64,000 nt of DNA from Cristatella mucedo (Eukaryota; Bryozoa; Phylactolaemata; Cristatellidae). The stretch spans positions 3,340,501-3,404,500 of the forward strand of contig WPIO01000014.1 of NCBI GenBank assembly GCA_009760855.2, written 5' to 3'. Below the pieces are notes generated by a model, which was given only the letters and a program-made list of their open reading frames with translations, had not been told where the DNA came from and ran no database searches. A program made the position numbers and the translations under genes. Of this stretch, positions 49,601 through 57,540 are shown one piece after another (position 1 is the stretch's first letter; every line of letters begins with the position of its first letter).

Positions 49601-50911
49601 GCACGCATAAGTGCATAAAGGACGAATCACAGGGACCCACTAAATGCTGTGATAAGTGGATGCGATTTTAGTTCCTTTTTAATGTGGGCAAGTCAGGAGA
49701 CTACCGTAACCTCGGAGTTTAAAGGCCACAAGATTAATATAACTTCGAATGATACCTCAAAGCTGAAAGGCAAGTTAATGATTATCTAGCCTATTATCGT
49801 GAAATATTCCAAGGAAATGAGCTATAAGCAAACAAAACAGTCAAAGTTCAATTCTAGTTTCATCAAAATGGAAATAGGTTGACCCCAATCATCCACTAGC
49901 AAAGCAGCTGATTCACCTCAGCCATTCATCTGTCACGAGGGTTTAAAGAAAGGGAAAGTTGTTGATCTTCCAGCAAGATTGTCCAACTCCTTGCATCCTC
50001 GTCCCAATAGTAATCAATGTACAGTACTAGGAATGCCAGCTTCTGTATGCCCAAAAGTGATCCACATTATGGCATGCAAATACAATCGTATTTACTTGTT
50101 CTTATACATTTCTTATTTGTTGGGTATTCGTAAAAATGTTCAACTCGTTCACGTCTTCGTCTGAACGTTTCGCAGTAGAACGTATCGTATACCAGCCACG
50201 ACTTACGAAAATTTGACTTACGACAGGTTTGCCAGTCCGTATCTATTTTTCAAGTCGGGGGCTGACTGTAGTACATGTCATTCGAGTAATTTAAGCTTCA
50301 AGTGAACTCTCCACGGAACTCCAGGAGCAGTTTTAATCCTGCCTGCGTGCAATTCATTTAGCGGATACCTTTTTAAGTGATCTTCACGTTTTTCATCACT
50401 ATAGATGGAATGAAAATAAAAAAGCGAAAGTTCAAAGTAATTGATCTTTAGCTTAGGTCAATTAATTGTTCTTTAGCCTAGGCCAATTTAATGGTCACCA
50501 CATCTTCTATTACCAACCCCGTGTCCGCTAGTCTCAAAAAAGCAATGGACGCGAGATGCTGCCTGGAGAGCGCTAAGCGCATACGGTAAGTCGAGCACGC
50601 CTGGTAAATGCCGCAGAGCAAGTTTTATAAAAAAAAAAATAATTTCTCTAATCGCGCTATTAAACCAGCATAACAAAAAAGTGCTATTACTGAAAAAGTA
50701 CTGCGCTCGGAATAATCTTGCTACGGTACTGTGAGAGAAACCGATGACGCGGCGGGTCCAGTTAGGGAGAGCGTGACGAGGTGCAATTTTCGCTAGAAGC
50801 CAAAGTACTCACGACGGCGACGCTCGTTCCCACGAACTCAGCCATCGCTATCCTGACGTAAATGTTCGTTATCTTCGCCCGCGCGGCCACAGCTCTTCGG
50901 ATCGCCTCCAT
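34085..50911 (-). CDS. Aquaglyceroporin (MIP family), six exons
   Basis: Membrane channel for glycerol, other small solutes and water. Exons on the minus strand: 50911-50813, 48461-48335, 43745-43608, 40025-39907, 39597-39380 and 34646-34085. All introns are GT-AG and phases agree, giving about 420 residues. The first half carries MAEFVGTS and GAHLNPAVS (NPA Asn at residue 80). The second half carries [19 protein letters not shown] and NPARD (Asn at 212). The Asp after NPAR and the sequence [19 protein letters not shown] are typical of the glycerol-conducting branch, not of water-only aquaporins. The sixth membrane segment ([19 protein letters not shown]) ends near residue 263. The remaining 157 or so residues are an Ala/Ser/Pro-rich tail that is absent from typical family members of around 250-320 residues. 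Introns total about 15.6 kb and hold many mobile elements. Confidence 0.93.
34817..34988 (-). mobile_element. SINE family B in aquaglyceroporin intron 5
   Basis: A well preserved reversed copy. On the plus strand it has GAGCCTTTACGGCTATCACC, ACCGCTTGCAGTGGCGATG and GGATTCGAACCC (reverse of the B box, 34910-34921). It ends in the reversed head at CCTTACCTAGTGAGCC. It lies in the same orientation as the host gene. Confidence 0.88.
35070..35150 (+). repeat. G-rich 16-18 bp minisatellite
   Basis: Five units of GGGGG(G)CTAGCAGGAG. The plus strand has many runs of four or more G and could form G-quadruplexes. The repeat is in intron 5 of the aquaglyceroporin gene. Confidence 0.93.
35561..35692 (+). 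mobile_element. SINE family A
   Basis: Nearly complete: TCTGGTTTGGCTCAGCGG, then TTAAGGTGCTCGCCCC (A box), GGTCGTGGGCTCGGGCCCC (B box), then GTGAAGTGCCTGAATAGA and TTAAGTTCTCTTAGGGTGC. It is antisense to the host gene. Confidence 0.87.
35875..36392 (+). mobile_element. LINE 3' fragment
   Basis: A decayed C-terminal coding end (TCCCTTCATTCTTTGAGTCC, CTGACTCGACGACGTTTAAA), then the 3' UTR, the stem-loop (AGAGATTAAGTTCTCTGAGG) and an ATT tail. It lies in intron 5. Confidence 0.85.
36855..37122 (+). mobile_element. LINE 3' end
   Basis: The last coding bases and 3' UTR (AACACACCTATTTAGGACAG onward), then AAAGCGCCTAGAGAGAGAG with the terminal stem-loop and a short tail. It lies in intron 5. Confidence 0.88.
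37600..37860 (+). mobile_element. LINE fragments, rearranged
   Basis: A 3' UTR and stem-loop with an ATT tail (37620-37795) are followed at once by an internal coding fragment (CAGCTCGTGCAAAACTCTGC ... CACTTCTC), which normally lies upstream of it. This indicates two insertions or a local rearrangement. It lies in intron 5. Confidence 0.75.
37862..37998 (+). mobile_element. SINE family A, well preserved
   Basis: CTGGTTTGGTCTAGCAGTTA, AGGTGCTCGCCCCGACC, GGTCGTGGGCTCGAGCCCCG, then GTGAAGCGCCTGAATAGAG and ATTAAGTTCTCTTGGGGCG. It runs straight into an AT-rich foldback. Confidence 0.92.
37985..38085. repeat. TA-rich, self-complementary tract
   Basis: Two blocks of (TA)n with CTCTCTATATA interruptions, attached to the end of the SINE. 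It is probably an expanded 3' tail. Confidence 0.85.
38203..38340 (+). mobile_element. SINE family A
   Basis: GAGCTGGTATGGTCCAGCCG, TTAGGGTGCTCGACGAG, GTCTTGGGCTCGAGCCCCG, then GTGAAGCGCTTGAATAGAG and ATTAAGTTCTCTTGGCGCG. It lies in intron 5, about 200 bp from the previous copy. Confidence 0.88.
38385..38660 (+). mobile_element. Decayed LINE 3' fragment
   Basis: Recognisable but damaged pieces of the LINE end: GACATCCTCTGAAATGACAA (DLTT region), TTCACAGAATTTACT, GCTGACACTGTGCGTGCTG and TAGATTTATATCTCTTAGGG. Confidence 0.55.
38665..38933 (+). repeat. 269-bp interspersed repeat, copy 1
   Basis: Collinear with 44124-44392 at the same length and only scattered substitutions. It starts TTCTTACGCAACGACAACTA and ends GTGGAGTTACAGACGGAGAT. 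The part near CCGAAAGCCGCTTAAGCTGT, then GAGTACGCTATACA, resembles a SINE-type tail. The family was not recognised. It lies in intron 5. Confidence 0.92.
39380..39597 (-). CDS. Aquaglyceroporin exon 5 (second NPA motif)
   Basis: Acceptor cgttgcag, donor TTCAG|gtgggc, 218 nt. It encodes [20 protein letters not shown], then [38 protein letters not shown] and [14 protein letters not shown]. It contains helix 5, the second NPA half-helix and the pore Arg. The Asp directly after NPAR marks the glycerol-conducting subfamily. Confidence 0.95.
39655..39698. repeat. Perfect 20-bp inverted repeat with 4-bp loop
   Basis: The arms 39655-39674 and 39679-39698 are exact reverse complements (arm starts GCGCTCCTCGAGCTGTC). 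The loop is GGCG. It lies in the 309-nt intron 4 of the aquaglyceroporin gene, 57 bp from the acceptor of exon 5. Confidence 0.95.
39907..40025 (-). CDS. Aquaglyceroporin exon 4
   Basis: Acceptor gtccgcag, donor GACCAA|gtaagt, 119 nt. It encodes (E)[16 protein letters not shown], then [20 protein letters not shown] and FDQ. This is the extracellular loop and the start of helix 4 of aquaglyceroporins. Its Asn in SGTNGT is a possible glycosylation sequon on that loop (inference). Confidence 0.95.
40030..40580. other. Aquaglyceroporin intron 3, GC-rich then AT-rich; nothing recognised
   Basis: The stretch 40030-40310 is CpG-rich, continuing the island around exons 4-5. The rest is AT-rich. No repeat was identified before the CT tract. 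Confidence 0.4.
40583..40770. repeat. (CT)n microsatellite
   Basis: About 185 bp of CT repeat with CCTCCC, GCGC and TGTCTC interruptions towards its right end. It lies in intron 3. Confidence 0.97.
40775..42110. other. Intron 3, nothing recognised
   Basis: No coding motif or repeat was identified, although the sequence was read on both strands. Confidence 0.35.
42112..42262 (+). mobile_element. SINE family B
   Basis: CAGGAATAAGGTGCTCGCTC, GGGTCGTGGATTTGAGTCC (damaged B box), then GACAATTCTTTATCTCC, GCGGAGGCTCTTTTGCC and ATAAGGCTTTAAAAC. It lies in intron 3. Confidence 0.72.
42545..43370 (+). mobile_element. Old, decayed LINE copy
   Basis: Contains a damaged reverse transcriptase segment ([17 protein letters not shown]-like, near 42900-42960) and, after a gap, the terminal stem-loop (AAAGCACCTGGATTGAGATT, then CTCTTGGGGCACTGG). 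Many stops and indels are present. It is among the oldest LINE copies here. Confidence 0.65.
43608..43745 (-). CDS. Aquaglyceroporin exon 3 (first NPA motif)
   Basis: Acceptor ttgaag, donor TTTTG|gtaagt, 138 nt. It encodes (G)[18 protein letters not shown], then [17 protein letters not shown] and [10 protein letters not shown]. It contains the first NPA half-helix and helix 3. Confidence 0.96.
44124..44392 (+). repeat. 269-bp interspersed repeat, copy 2
   Basis: Collinear with 38665-38933. It lies in intron 2 of the same gene, in the same orientation (antisense to the gene). Confidence 0.92.
44393..46100. other. Intron 2, nothing recognised
   Basis: AT-rich. The stretch near 45350-45390 (TTTACACAGCTCCCTAAGAG) may be a relic of a reversed LINE or SINE 3' end. 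Confidence 0.35.
46105..47400 (-). mobile_element. LINE copy, reversed, about 1.3 kb
   Basis: On the minus strand it encodes [40 protein letters not shown] and [15 protein letters not shown], then the DD-box region with several stops, and then the 3' UTR ending near the AAT run at 46103. Internal sequence between the catalytic region and the C-terminus is partly lost. It is sense with respect to the host gene in intron 2. Confidence 0.88.
47752..47882 (+). mobile_element. SINE family A
   Basis: TTTTTGGTCTAGCTGTTAAG, ATGCTCGCCCCGACCAAGG, GGTCGTGGGCTCGAGCC, then ATATGTGAAGCCTGAATAA with a 3-bp loss, then AGATTAAGTTCTTGTAGGGC. It lies in intron 2. Confidence 0.88.
48335..48461 (-). CDS. Aquaglyceroporin exon 2
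   Basis: Acceptor ctttttag, donor TTTCAG|gttaga, 127 nt. It encodes [20 protein letters not shown], then [20 protein letters not shown] and VS. It covers the end of helix 1, loop A and helix 2. The GDGSLAQ stretch corresponds to the family's GxGSxAQ motif. Confidence 0.95.
48465..49100. other. Intron 1, nothing recognised
   Basis: AT-rich, with no coding motif and no identified repeat. Confidence 0.35.
49103..50270. mobile_element. Tc1/mariner-type DNA transposon remnant with nested LINE
   Basis: Left end CAGGCAGCCCCTGACT (49105-49120) and right end AGTCGGGGGCTGACTG (50253-50268) are inverted repeats (14 of 16 match). Both are flanked by TA (49103-49104 and 50269-50270), as expected of Tc1/mariner or pogo/Tigger-like elements. 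GACTTACG/GACTGACG-type subterminal motifs occur at both ends. A reversed LINE end interrupts it at about 49405-49690, leaving roughly 0.88 kb of transposon. I do not recognise a transposase, so it is probably non-autonomous or badly decayed. It lies in intron 1. Confidence 0.75.
49405..49690 (-). mobile_element. LINE 3' end, reversed, inside the DNA transposon
   Basis: On the plus strand: AATAATAATACACTTGATAT, then GAGAACTCAATCTCTTTCTAG (reverse of the stem-loop), the 3' UTR, and the reversed C-terminal codons near 49670. Confidence 0.9.
50813..50911 (-). CDS. Aquaglyceroporin exon 1 (start codon)
   Basis: ATG at 50911-50909, donor GCCGTC|gtgagt, 99 nt. It encodes [20 protein letters not shown], then [13 protein letters not shown]. 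The basic N-terminus followed by (L/M)AEF(V/L)GT is the standard start of helix 1. This ATG is the first in its frame: the frame runs back 56 codons to a TAA at 51082-51080 without another ATG. Exon-intron phase (0) agrees with exon 2. Confidence 0.9.
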
Positions 50912-51360
50912 GCGGTAGCTGGCACGCCCGTCGCAACTCGAGTAGCCGACGCTCCGAGCTGACCCGGCTCGGCGCCTCCCTACGCGGTCGATACGCGGCG
51001 GCGGCCGCCGCCGCCGCGTGCATTTGCAGACATTCGTCGACAGCGCACATAGCTTGGCGTACCGCTTCCAGCTCGACGATTAATGCCGCCATGTTTTCGC
51101 TCGCGTCCCGGTTTCGCTGAACGTCGCAGAAATCTTTTGTCGTGGCCACTCAAATGAGCCGCGGCTTCCAAACGGCAGGCTGCGGCGGAGCCAGGGGGCG
51201 AACAGCGGTGGCATTTGCCCTCTTCCTTTAGAGCGGGGGGGGGGGCAGCGACCTGGGCCACCCCCTACACCTACACTCCCGACCGGATCTAAGGACGAAA
51301 TGACTCCTACTATCGCTCGATGAGCCACCGCCGAGTGCGTGTTCAATAAAAAAATATAGA
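50820..51360 (-). promoter_or_regulatory. CpG-rich 5' region of the aquaglyceroporin gene
   Basis: CpG-dense sequence surrounds exon 1 and extends upstream (on the minus strand) to about 51.35 kb. It contains a (GGC)-like run near 51000-51020 and a G10 run near 51237. This fits a CpG-island promoter. No TATA box was identified and the transcription start is unknown. Confidence 0.5.
50838..51149 (-). other. Upstream ORF overlapping the aquaglyceroporin start
   Basis: A 103-codon frame from ATG at 51149, in a different phase from the aquaglyceroporin ATG and ending inside exon 1. It reads MATTKDFCDVQRNRDASENM and later contains an (Ala)8 run. If the transcript starts upstream of 51149 it would be an overlapping upstream ORF expected to depress translation. 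If transcription starts downstream it means nothing. Confidence 0.35.
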
Positions 51361-52700
51361 TCGCGGGCTATACTTTTATACTACTCGCTGTTCTTACTCC
51401 TACATAGAAAGTTTGCGAGTCTCGCCCTCCCCCCTGATGAAAGTCCTGCTTCCGCCACCACTGCGAGTGGCCATTTGAGTTCAGGATTGGTGCTCGAACT
51501 ATACCTGATTACGGGGGGGGGGCGACGTGCACACGGCGAAAATAAGGCTTATTGACAAGGCGCGACAAAACTAGCTCCGGGAAATCACTATAGCAGCTAC
51601 CGACGCTGGACCGTTGCGCGGAAGTTCAAGGAAATACTCCATGCCTCGCTGTGTTTAATCCGATAGTGGTTTTAATCGGTACTGCGCTCAAGCCACTCTA
51701 GTTCGCTTCCCTGATAACCCAACTATCGCACCCGTGCCCTAACGAGCTCGCAGTGCAGCGAGAGTGCTTCACTTTTTCTAATATAGCCGCAGTTCACCGG
51801 GAGCGCTAGCAAAGCGCTAAGCAGAATTTTCGGTCAACAGCTTGAACAGTAGCGTATTTTCATTTTTGAGATAGCAAGCCTGCGGCCTATTTGATAAGTA
51901 TTAGATGAGTGGCCGCGCTGTGTTGCATGAGAAACGTCGGCATTCTATGAAATAATCAGCCAGACTACGTCTGCCGAGATACTATTCGTGACTCCTGAAT
52001 CGTACTTGCAAAAAGCCGCTTGTGTGATAATCTACGGTTAGCTGGCATACAAGGCGAAGTCGTACAAATGTTAGCTAGTTGGGCTCAAAGTCTCTGATCA
52101 AGACAAAGGTTTGTGCGCGACACTTTGCCCTGGCTTCGACGGTGCTCTGGGCGCCGCAAGCCGAGAGCCGTCGTACAGTTGCACGCCATTGCAGACTGCC
52201 GCCCTTGCAATCCGCCGCCGCTGCCGCCGAACAGACTGCTGTACACACTGCGGATAGGAAGCTGCCATCCTAAAGTACGAGCGCTCTTCATTGCATGCGC
52301 TAGCGTGTCGCTAGCCGCCACCGTCCGTGCCGGCGTCCGTCGGCGGCGGCGGCGCTCCTAAAAGTCGTTCGTCGTGGCTCCGAGGCTCTAAGGGCCTTAG
52401 CCGCTATTTGTATTACGTCGGCACAGCTACGAGCATTGCTACGAGCGCCGCGTTATCGGCTTATTTCTGTCCGAATGTGGAATCCGCTCCACCCCGAGTT
52501 GGCGATAGTCGCGCTCCAAGGGCGTCAGAAACAGCGACAACAGCTAGCTAGTCGTTAGAGACACCGATGGCTATTTATAGGATCTCAAGTAGCGACTTCT
52601 GATCCTTGACGTCAGTTTAGTGGAATTCAAAGGGCCCTCGTACGAGCGAATATGAAGGACCAGCGCCGATCCTGCAGCTCACTGCTGCACTTCCGCTGCT
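51361..52700. other. No gene recognised; CpG-rich at 52.1-52.55 kb
   Basis: Short GC-rich frames on both strands at 52079-52551 lack motifs. The patch may be a second CpG island or a distal promoter element. Confidence 0.35.
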
Positions 52701-52714
52701 GTGCTAACGACGCT

Positions 52715-55700
52715 TCGTCAGCGCTCGTGAGAAGTAGGTAAATTCAGCATCCGGTCCCAGGAGGCAAACCGCCACTTCAATTTTGCCGCTAGCTTGAATC
52801 TCATCTCGCCGCTTCATCTCGCCGCAAGCCAGTCGTAAACGCAGAGCGGCAGTCGCTGGACCTCTCTGGTGGCTGGAGGGCTCAAGTTAGGAGTGCTACC
52901 AGCGGAAATCAGCTGGATAGTTCTAGATCGACCGTGCAAGTGCAGCTAAATAGTACTGGAACCCGATGCTGCTTAATAACCCTGCTGCTTGATAATCCTT
53001 CTGCTTAACAATCCTGCTGCTAATTAATCCTTTCACTTAATAGTCGTGCTGCTTAATAATCCTACTGCATAAAAATATTGCTGCTTAATGATCCTGCAGC
53101 TAAATAATAATCCTGTTGCATAATAATGCTGCTGTTTAATCATCCTGTTGCTTAATGAACCTGCTGCTCTCTAGCGGAGCTCAAGAAGGTGCAGCTGAAT
53201 AGTGCTGGAGCCTGATGTCCTTAATAATCCTGCTGCTTAATAATCCTATTGCTTTATAATCCGTGGGCACACGTGACAAGTAGGACAATTCAGAATCTGA
53301 TCGCACTAGACCGACCGTTGCTTGAATTTTACCGCTCGCTTGAATCTCATCTTCCTGCTTCTTGTTACTGCTAGCCTTCGTCTTACTGCTTAGCTGTTTG
53401 CGTACGATTAGCGGTCGCTCAACCTCTCTGCCTGCTAGGAGAGCTCTAGTTCGGACTCCTCCTAGTAGAGAGCGGCGGAATAATTCTAGTCATATTAAGC
53501 GACTGCAGCTGCATAGTGCTGGAGCCAGATCTTCAATAATCCTGCTGCTTAATAATCCTGCTGCTTATTAGTCCAGTTGCTTAATAATACCGCTGCTTCA
53601 TAATCGTGTTGCTTAATGATCCTGCTGTTTAATGATCCTGCTGCTCTCCAGCTGAGCTCCAGCAAGTGAAGCTCAATAATGCAGGAGCCTGATGTGCTTA
53701 ATCATTCTGCTGGTTAATAATCTTGCTGGTTAATTATCCAGCTGTGTAATCATCCTGCTGAATAATAGTCCTTATGCTTAATAATGCTGCTACTTAGTAA
53801 TCCCGATACTTTATAAATCTGCTGATTTATAATTCTGCTGCTCAATAATCTTACAGCATTACAAAACTGCTGCTTAATCATCCTGTTGCTTAGTGATCCT
53901 GTTGCTTAGTGATCCTGCTGCTCTATGGGGGAGCAATGGCTAACTTAATAGTGCTGGACCCTGATGCTCTTTATGATCCTTCAGCTTAATAATCCTGCTG
54001 CTCTATTATACTGCTGCTTAACCATCCTGCTGCTGCTTAATAATCCCAGTGCTTAATAATTCTGGCACTTAATAATCCTGCTTCTTAGTAATCCCGCTAC
54101 TTACTAAATCGGCACACGTTAGAAGTAGCACAGTTCAGTGTCTGGACAAAGTTGGCCGACCACAACTTGAATTTCGCTTCTAGCATGAATCTTATCTCGC
54201 TGCTTTGCCCGGCCACTAGCCAGTCGTATACATAGGGGCGGCGCTCACTGGACCACTCTGGCTGCTAGGAGATCTCTAGTTAGCTATCTCTAGCTAGTGC
54301 TCCTAATGGAGAGCATGGATGGTTCTAGATAGATGTAGCAAGTACAGCTGGATAATGCTGGATGCTAAAGCTGCATACTAACTCTGCAGCTTATTAATCC
54401 AGCTGCTTCTTAATTATGTTGCTTTATAATCCTGCTGCTTTATAATCCTGATATCTAATAATCCGGTTGCCTAATCATCCTGCTGTTTAATAATGCTGCT
54501 CATAAGACACCCTAAGAGTGTGGCTGGATAACAAGGCTTCGGTCTTCTAATAGGTGATGCTGATGTGCGACCATTACCATGTGCTCAAAATGTAGGTGTC
54601 GTTTTCGGCCATTGCAGCTTCATTATCGCGTTGCTTAATGATCCTTCTGCACTCTTGGCGAGCTCCAGCAAGTGCAGCTGCATAGTGCAGGAGCCTGATG
54701 CTCTTTATATGCCTGCTGCTTAATATTCCTGATGCATAATAATCCTGCTGCTTAGTAATCCTGCTTTTTAATATTCCTACTGCTCAATAGTATTGCTGTT
54801 TAGTAATCCTGCAGCTTCATAATCCTGCATTAATAATCCTGCTACTTAATAATCTTGCTTTTTAATAATCCTGCTGCTTAATGATACTGCTGCTTGATAA
54901 TCCTACTGCTTAGTAATCCTGCTCATAATTAATTGTGTGCTATTTATTAATCCTGCTGCTTAATAATGCTACTGCCTAATAATCCTGCTGCCTAATGGTC
55001 CTGCTGCTTAATAGTCCTGGTGAATAATAAGCCTGCTGCATAATAATTCTGCTGCCTAATAACCCCGATGCTTAATAATCCTGTTTCTTAATAAATATGT
55101 ACATACAAGGAGTAGGGTAATTCAGCGCCCGGTCCTAGGTAAGCCTGCTAATTAATAATCCTGCTTCTTACTAATCCTGCTGCTTAATAATCCTCCTGCG
55201 TTATAATCTTGTGGCGCTAATTAATCATGCAGTTTAATAATTCTGCTACCTGATGATCGCGCTGCTTAATAATACTAATGCCTAATCATACTGCTGCCTC
55301 ATAATCCTTTTGCTTAATAAGCCTATAGCCTAATTATCCTTTCATTGGCGTACGTGAAAAGTAGGGCGATTCAGCATCCTGTCTCGTGTGGCTGACAGCC
55401 GTTTTAATTTTGCAGCTAGCTTGAATGTCATCGTGCTGCTTCGTCTTGCTGCTAGCCAGTCGTTAATGCGAGGTCAGGTTCGCTGGACTTCTCTGGTTGC
55501 AAAGAGAGCTCTAATTAGAAGTGTTTCTAGTGGATAACAACTGGATAGTTATAGATCGATCTAGCGCTAGCGGCTGGATAGTGCTGGAGTCTGATGCTAA
55601 TTATTAATCCCCCCGCAGCTTAATGATCTGGCTGCTTAATAGTCCTGCTAAATACTTAATACATTAGCACAAGTGAGAAGTATGAAAATTCAGAATCTGG

Positions 55701-56760
55701 TCATAGTCGGTCGGATGCTGCTTAAATTTTGCTTCTTTGCATGAATCTCATCCGGCTGCTTCATTTGGCTGCTAGCCAGTCGTATACGTAGGGGTGGCGC
55801 TCACTGGACCACTCTGGCTGGTACAAGAACCTTTAGTTAGGTGTGCTTATAGTGGAGAACAGCCTGATAGTTCTAGATAGATATTGCGAGTACAGTTGAA
55901 TAATGCTGGAGCCTGGTACTGCTCTATAACCCTGCAGCTCAAGGATCCATTCACTTAATGATCCTGCTGCTCTACTGGGAAGTTCGAGCAAGTGCAGCTG
56001 AATAATGCAGGAACCTGATGCCCTTAGTAATCATCCTTCTGCTTAGTAATACTGCTGCTTAACTATCCTCCGGCTCAACAATCCTGCTGTTTAGTAATCC
56101 TTCATAATAGTCCTGCTGCTTAATAATTGCTATACTTTATAAACCTGCTGGTTTATAATTCTGCTGTTCAATAATCCGGCTTCTTGATAATATTGCTGCT
56201 TAATAATCAAAACGCTTATAAATCCAACAGAATAATAAAACTACTGCTTAATAATCCTGTTGCTTAATGATCCTGCTGATCTATAGAGGAGCCCTGGCTA
56301 GGAGAATTGTGCTTGATCTTGATGCAGTACGAATCGTACTGCTTAATAATTCTGTTAGTAATCCTGCTGCTTAATAATCCTGCCGCTTAATAATCTTTCT
56401 GTTTAATAATCCCGCTGTTTGGTAAGCCTGCTAATTGATAAAAATATTGATAATAATCCATAATAATTCGGCGGCTTAATAATACTGCTGTTTAGTAAGT
56501 CTGCTGGCCAAAAATTCTGCGGTATAATAATCCTCCATAATAATCGTGCTTCTTAATAATCCTGTTGTTTAATACTAATAATTATTAATCCTGCTGTTCT
56601 ATAATCCTGCTAATTAATAATCCTGCTACTTAATAATCTTGCAGCTGGAGAATCCTCTTGCTTAATAATACTGCTGTTTAATCATCCTTTGCTTAATAAA
56701 CCTGCTGCTCTCAAGGGTAGCTCCAGAAAGTGCAGCTTAATAATCCTGCTTCTTCCTAGG
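52715..56760 (+). repeat. Higher-order satellite: 16-bp monomers plus a ~250-bp module
   Basis: The basic monomer is CCTGCTGCTTAATAAT (16 bp), repeated in degenerate form over most of 52.97-56.75 kb. The array is punctuated by a longer module. The module starts near 52725, 53265, 54110, 55347 and 55665 (plus a truncated start near 55090). It runs from CACGTGAGAAGTAGG ... ATTCAG through TTGAATCTCATC and CTAGCCAGTCGTA to GGATAGTTCTAGATCGA. A second shorter module, around GAGCTCCAGCAAGTGCAGCT followed by GAATAGTGCAGGAGCCTGATG, recurs near 53170, 53645, 54655 and 55980. Stops in every frame make coding function unlikely. Confidence 0.93.
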
Positions 56761-56774
56761 AGATTTCCAGAAAG

Positions 56775-57062
56775 TGTAATATAATAATAATAATAATGTA
56801 GTTTATAAAGCTCCCTCAGAGAACTTAATCTCTTTCTAGGCGCTTTATATTTGCTGCAAAGGGAAATGCAATTGAATGGTAAGTAAAATAATGCTTGAAA
56901 AACAAACAAAATGAATAACATGGTTAGGGGTAACATGCACAGGGTCGGCATGCAAATGTGGTTAGTGGCAGCATGCACAGTGTCAGCACGCATAAGCACG
57001 TGAAGGACGAATCACAGGGACCCACTAAATGCTGTCCATAATAGGTGGGTTTTTTAAGTTCC
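56775..57062 (-). mobile_element. LINE 3' end, reversed
   Basis: Begins AATAATAATAATAATG on the plus strand, then GAGAACTTAATCTCTTTCTAG, the reversed 3' UTR and GGACCCACTAAATGCTGTCC. It is well preserved and ends the satellite array. Confidence 0.92.
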
Positions 57063-57064
57063 TG

Positions 57065-57420
57065 TAAGTGTAGCTGGTGAGTGGGAGACTTCTGGAGCTC
57101 TGGCTTTACTTTCGCCTGTTCATGGTTGTGTCCAGCGGCAGTAGGTTGTTCCCAGACATTTCGCTATTCATCAGTGGCTTGCGAAATAGTCATGCAAATT
57201 AAAAGTCACTCTGTAGAACTGGCGGGGGCTATTGTATTACTTACATCGTGGTGGCCACTGGAATTTTCCAACTGTTGGCTATCGAAGCTAGTTTTTTTAT
57301 GTTGCTTGGCTGGGCATACTTTGAAATCGGCCTCTTCCCGTATAGACTTTCGCCGGACATCACCAAGCTAGTTTATAAAAGTAAAGTGTAAAGATCCATT
57401 TATCCAGGTACGTCATTTTT
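57065..57420. other. No gene recognised
   Basis: Contains one 96-codon frame on the plus strand without a recognisable motif. Confidence 0.3.
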
Positions 57421-57423
57421 ATA

Positions 57424-57487
57424 GTAGCAGAAAATCCTTTACGGCCATAATTCTGCTTGCAGCAATCAATAAAGGATTTTCTGCTAC
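57424..57487. repeat. 18-bp perfect inverted repeat
   Basis: GTAGCAGAAAATCCTTTA (57424-57441) and its exact reverse complement (57470-57487) are separated by 28 bp. The interior resembles a reversed family B SINE body (TTACGGCCATAATTCTGCTTG). Confidence 0.95.
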
Positions 57488-57540
57488 AGAATTCAGACCT
57501 ATGAAATGGCTGGTGAAATGCGAGTACCTTAACCCTACCC
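57430..57540 (-). mobile_element. SINE family B fragment, reversed
   Basis: CCTTTACGGCCATAATTCTG, CTTGCAGCAATCAATAAAGG, then CAGAATTCAGACCTATGA (damaged B box) and GAGTACCTTAACC (A box). A foldback is built into it. Confidence 0.5.

Noticed and set aside
52715-56760. CRISPR-like array of short repeats
   Set aside because: Monomers are directly abutting and degenerate with no unique spacers, and the DNA is eukaryotic. It is a satellite.
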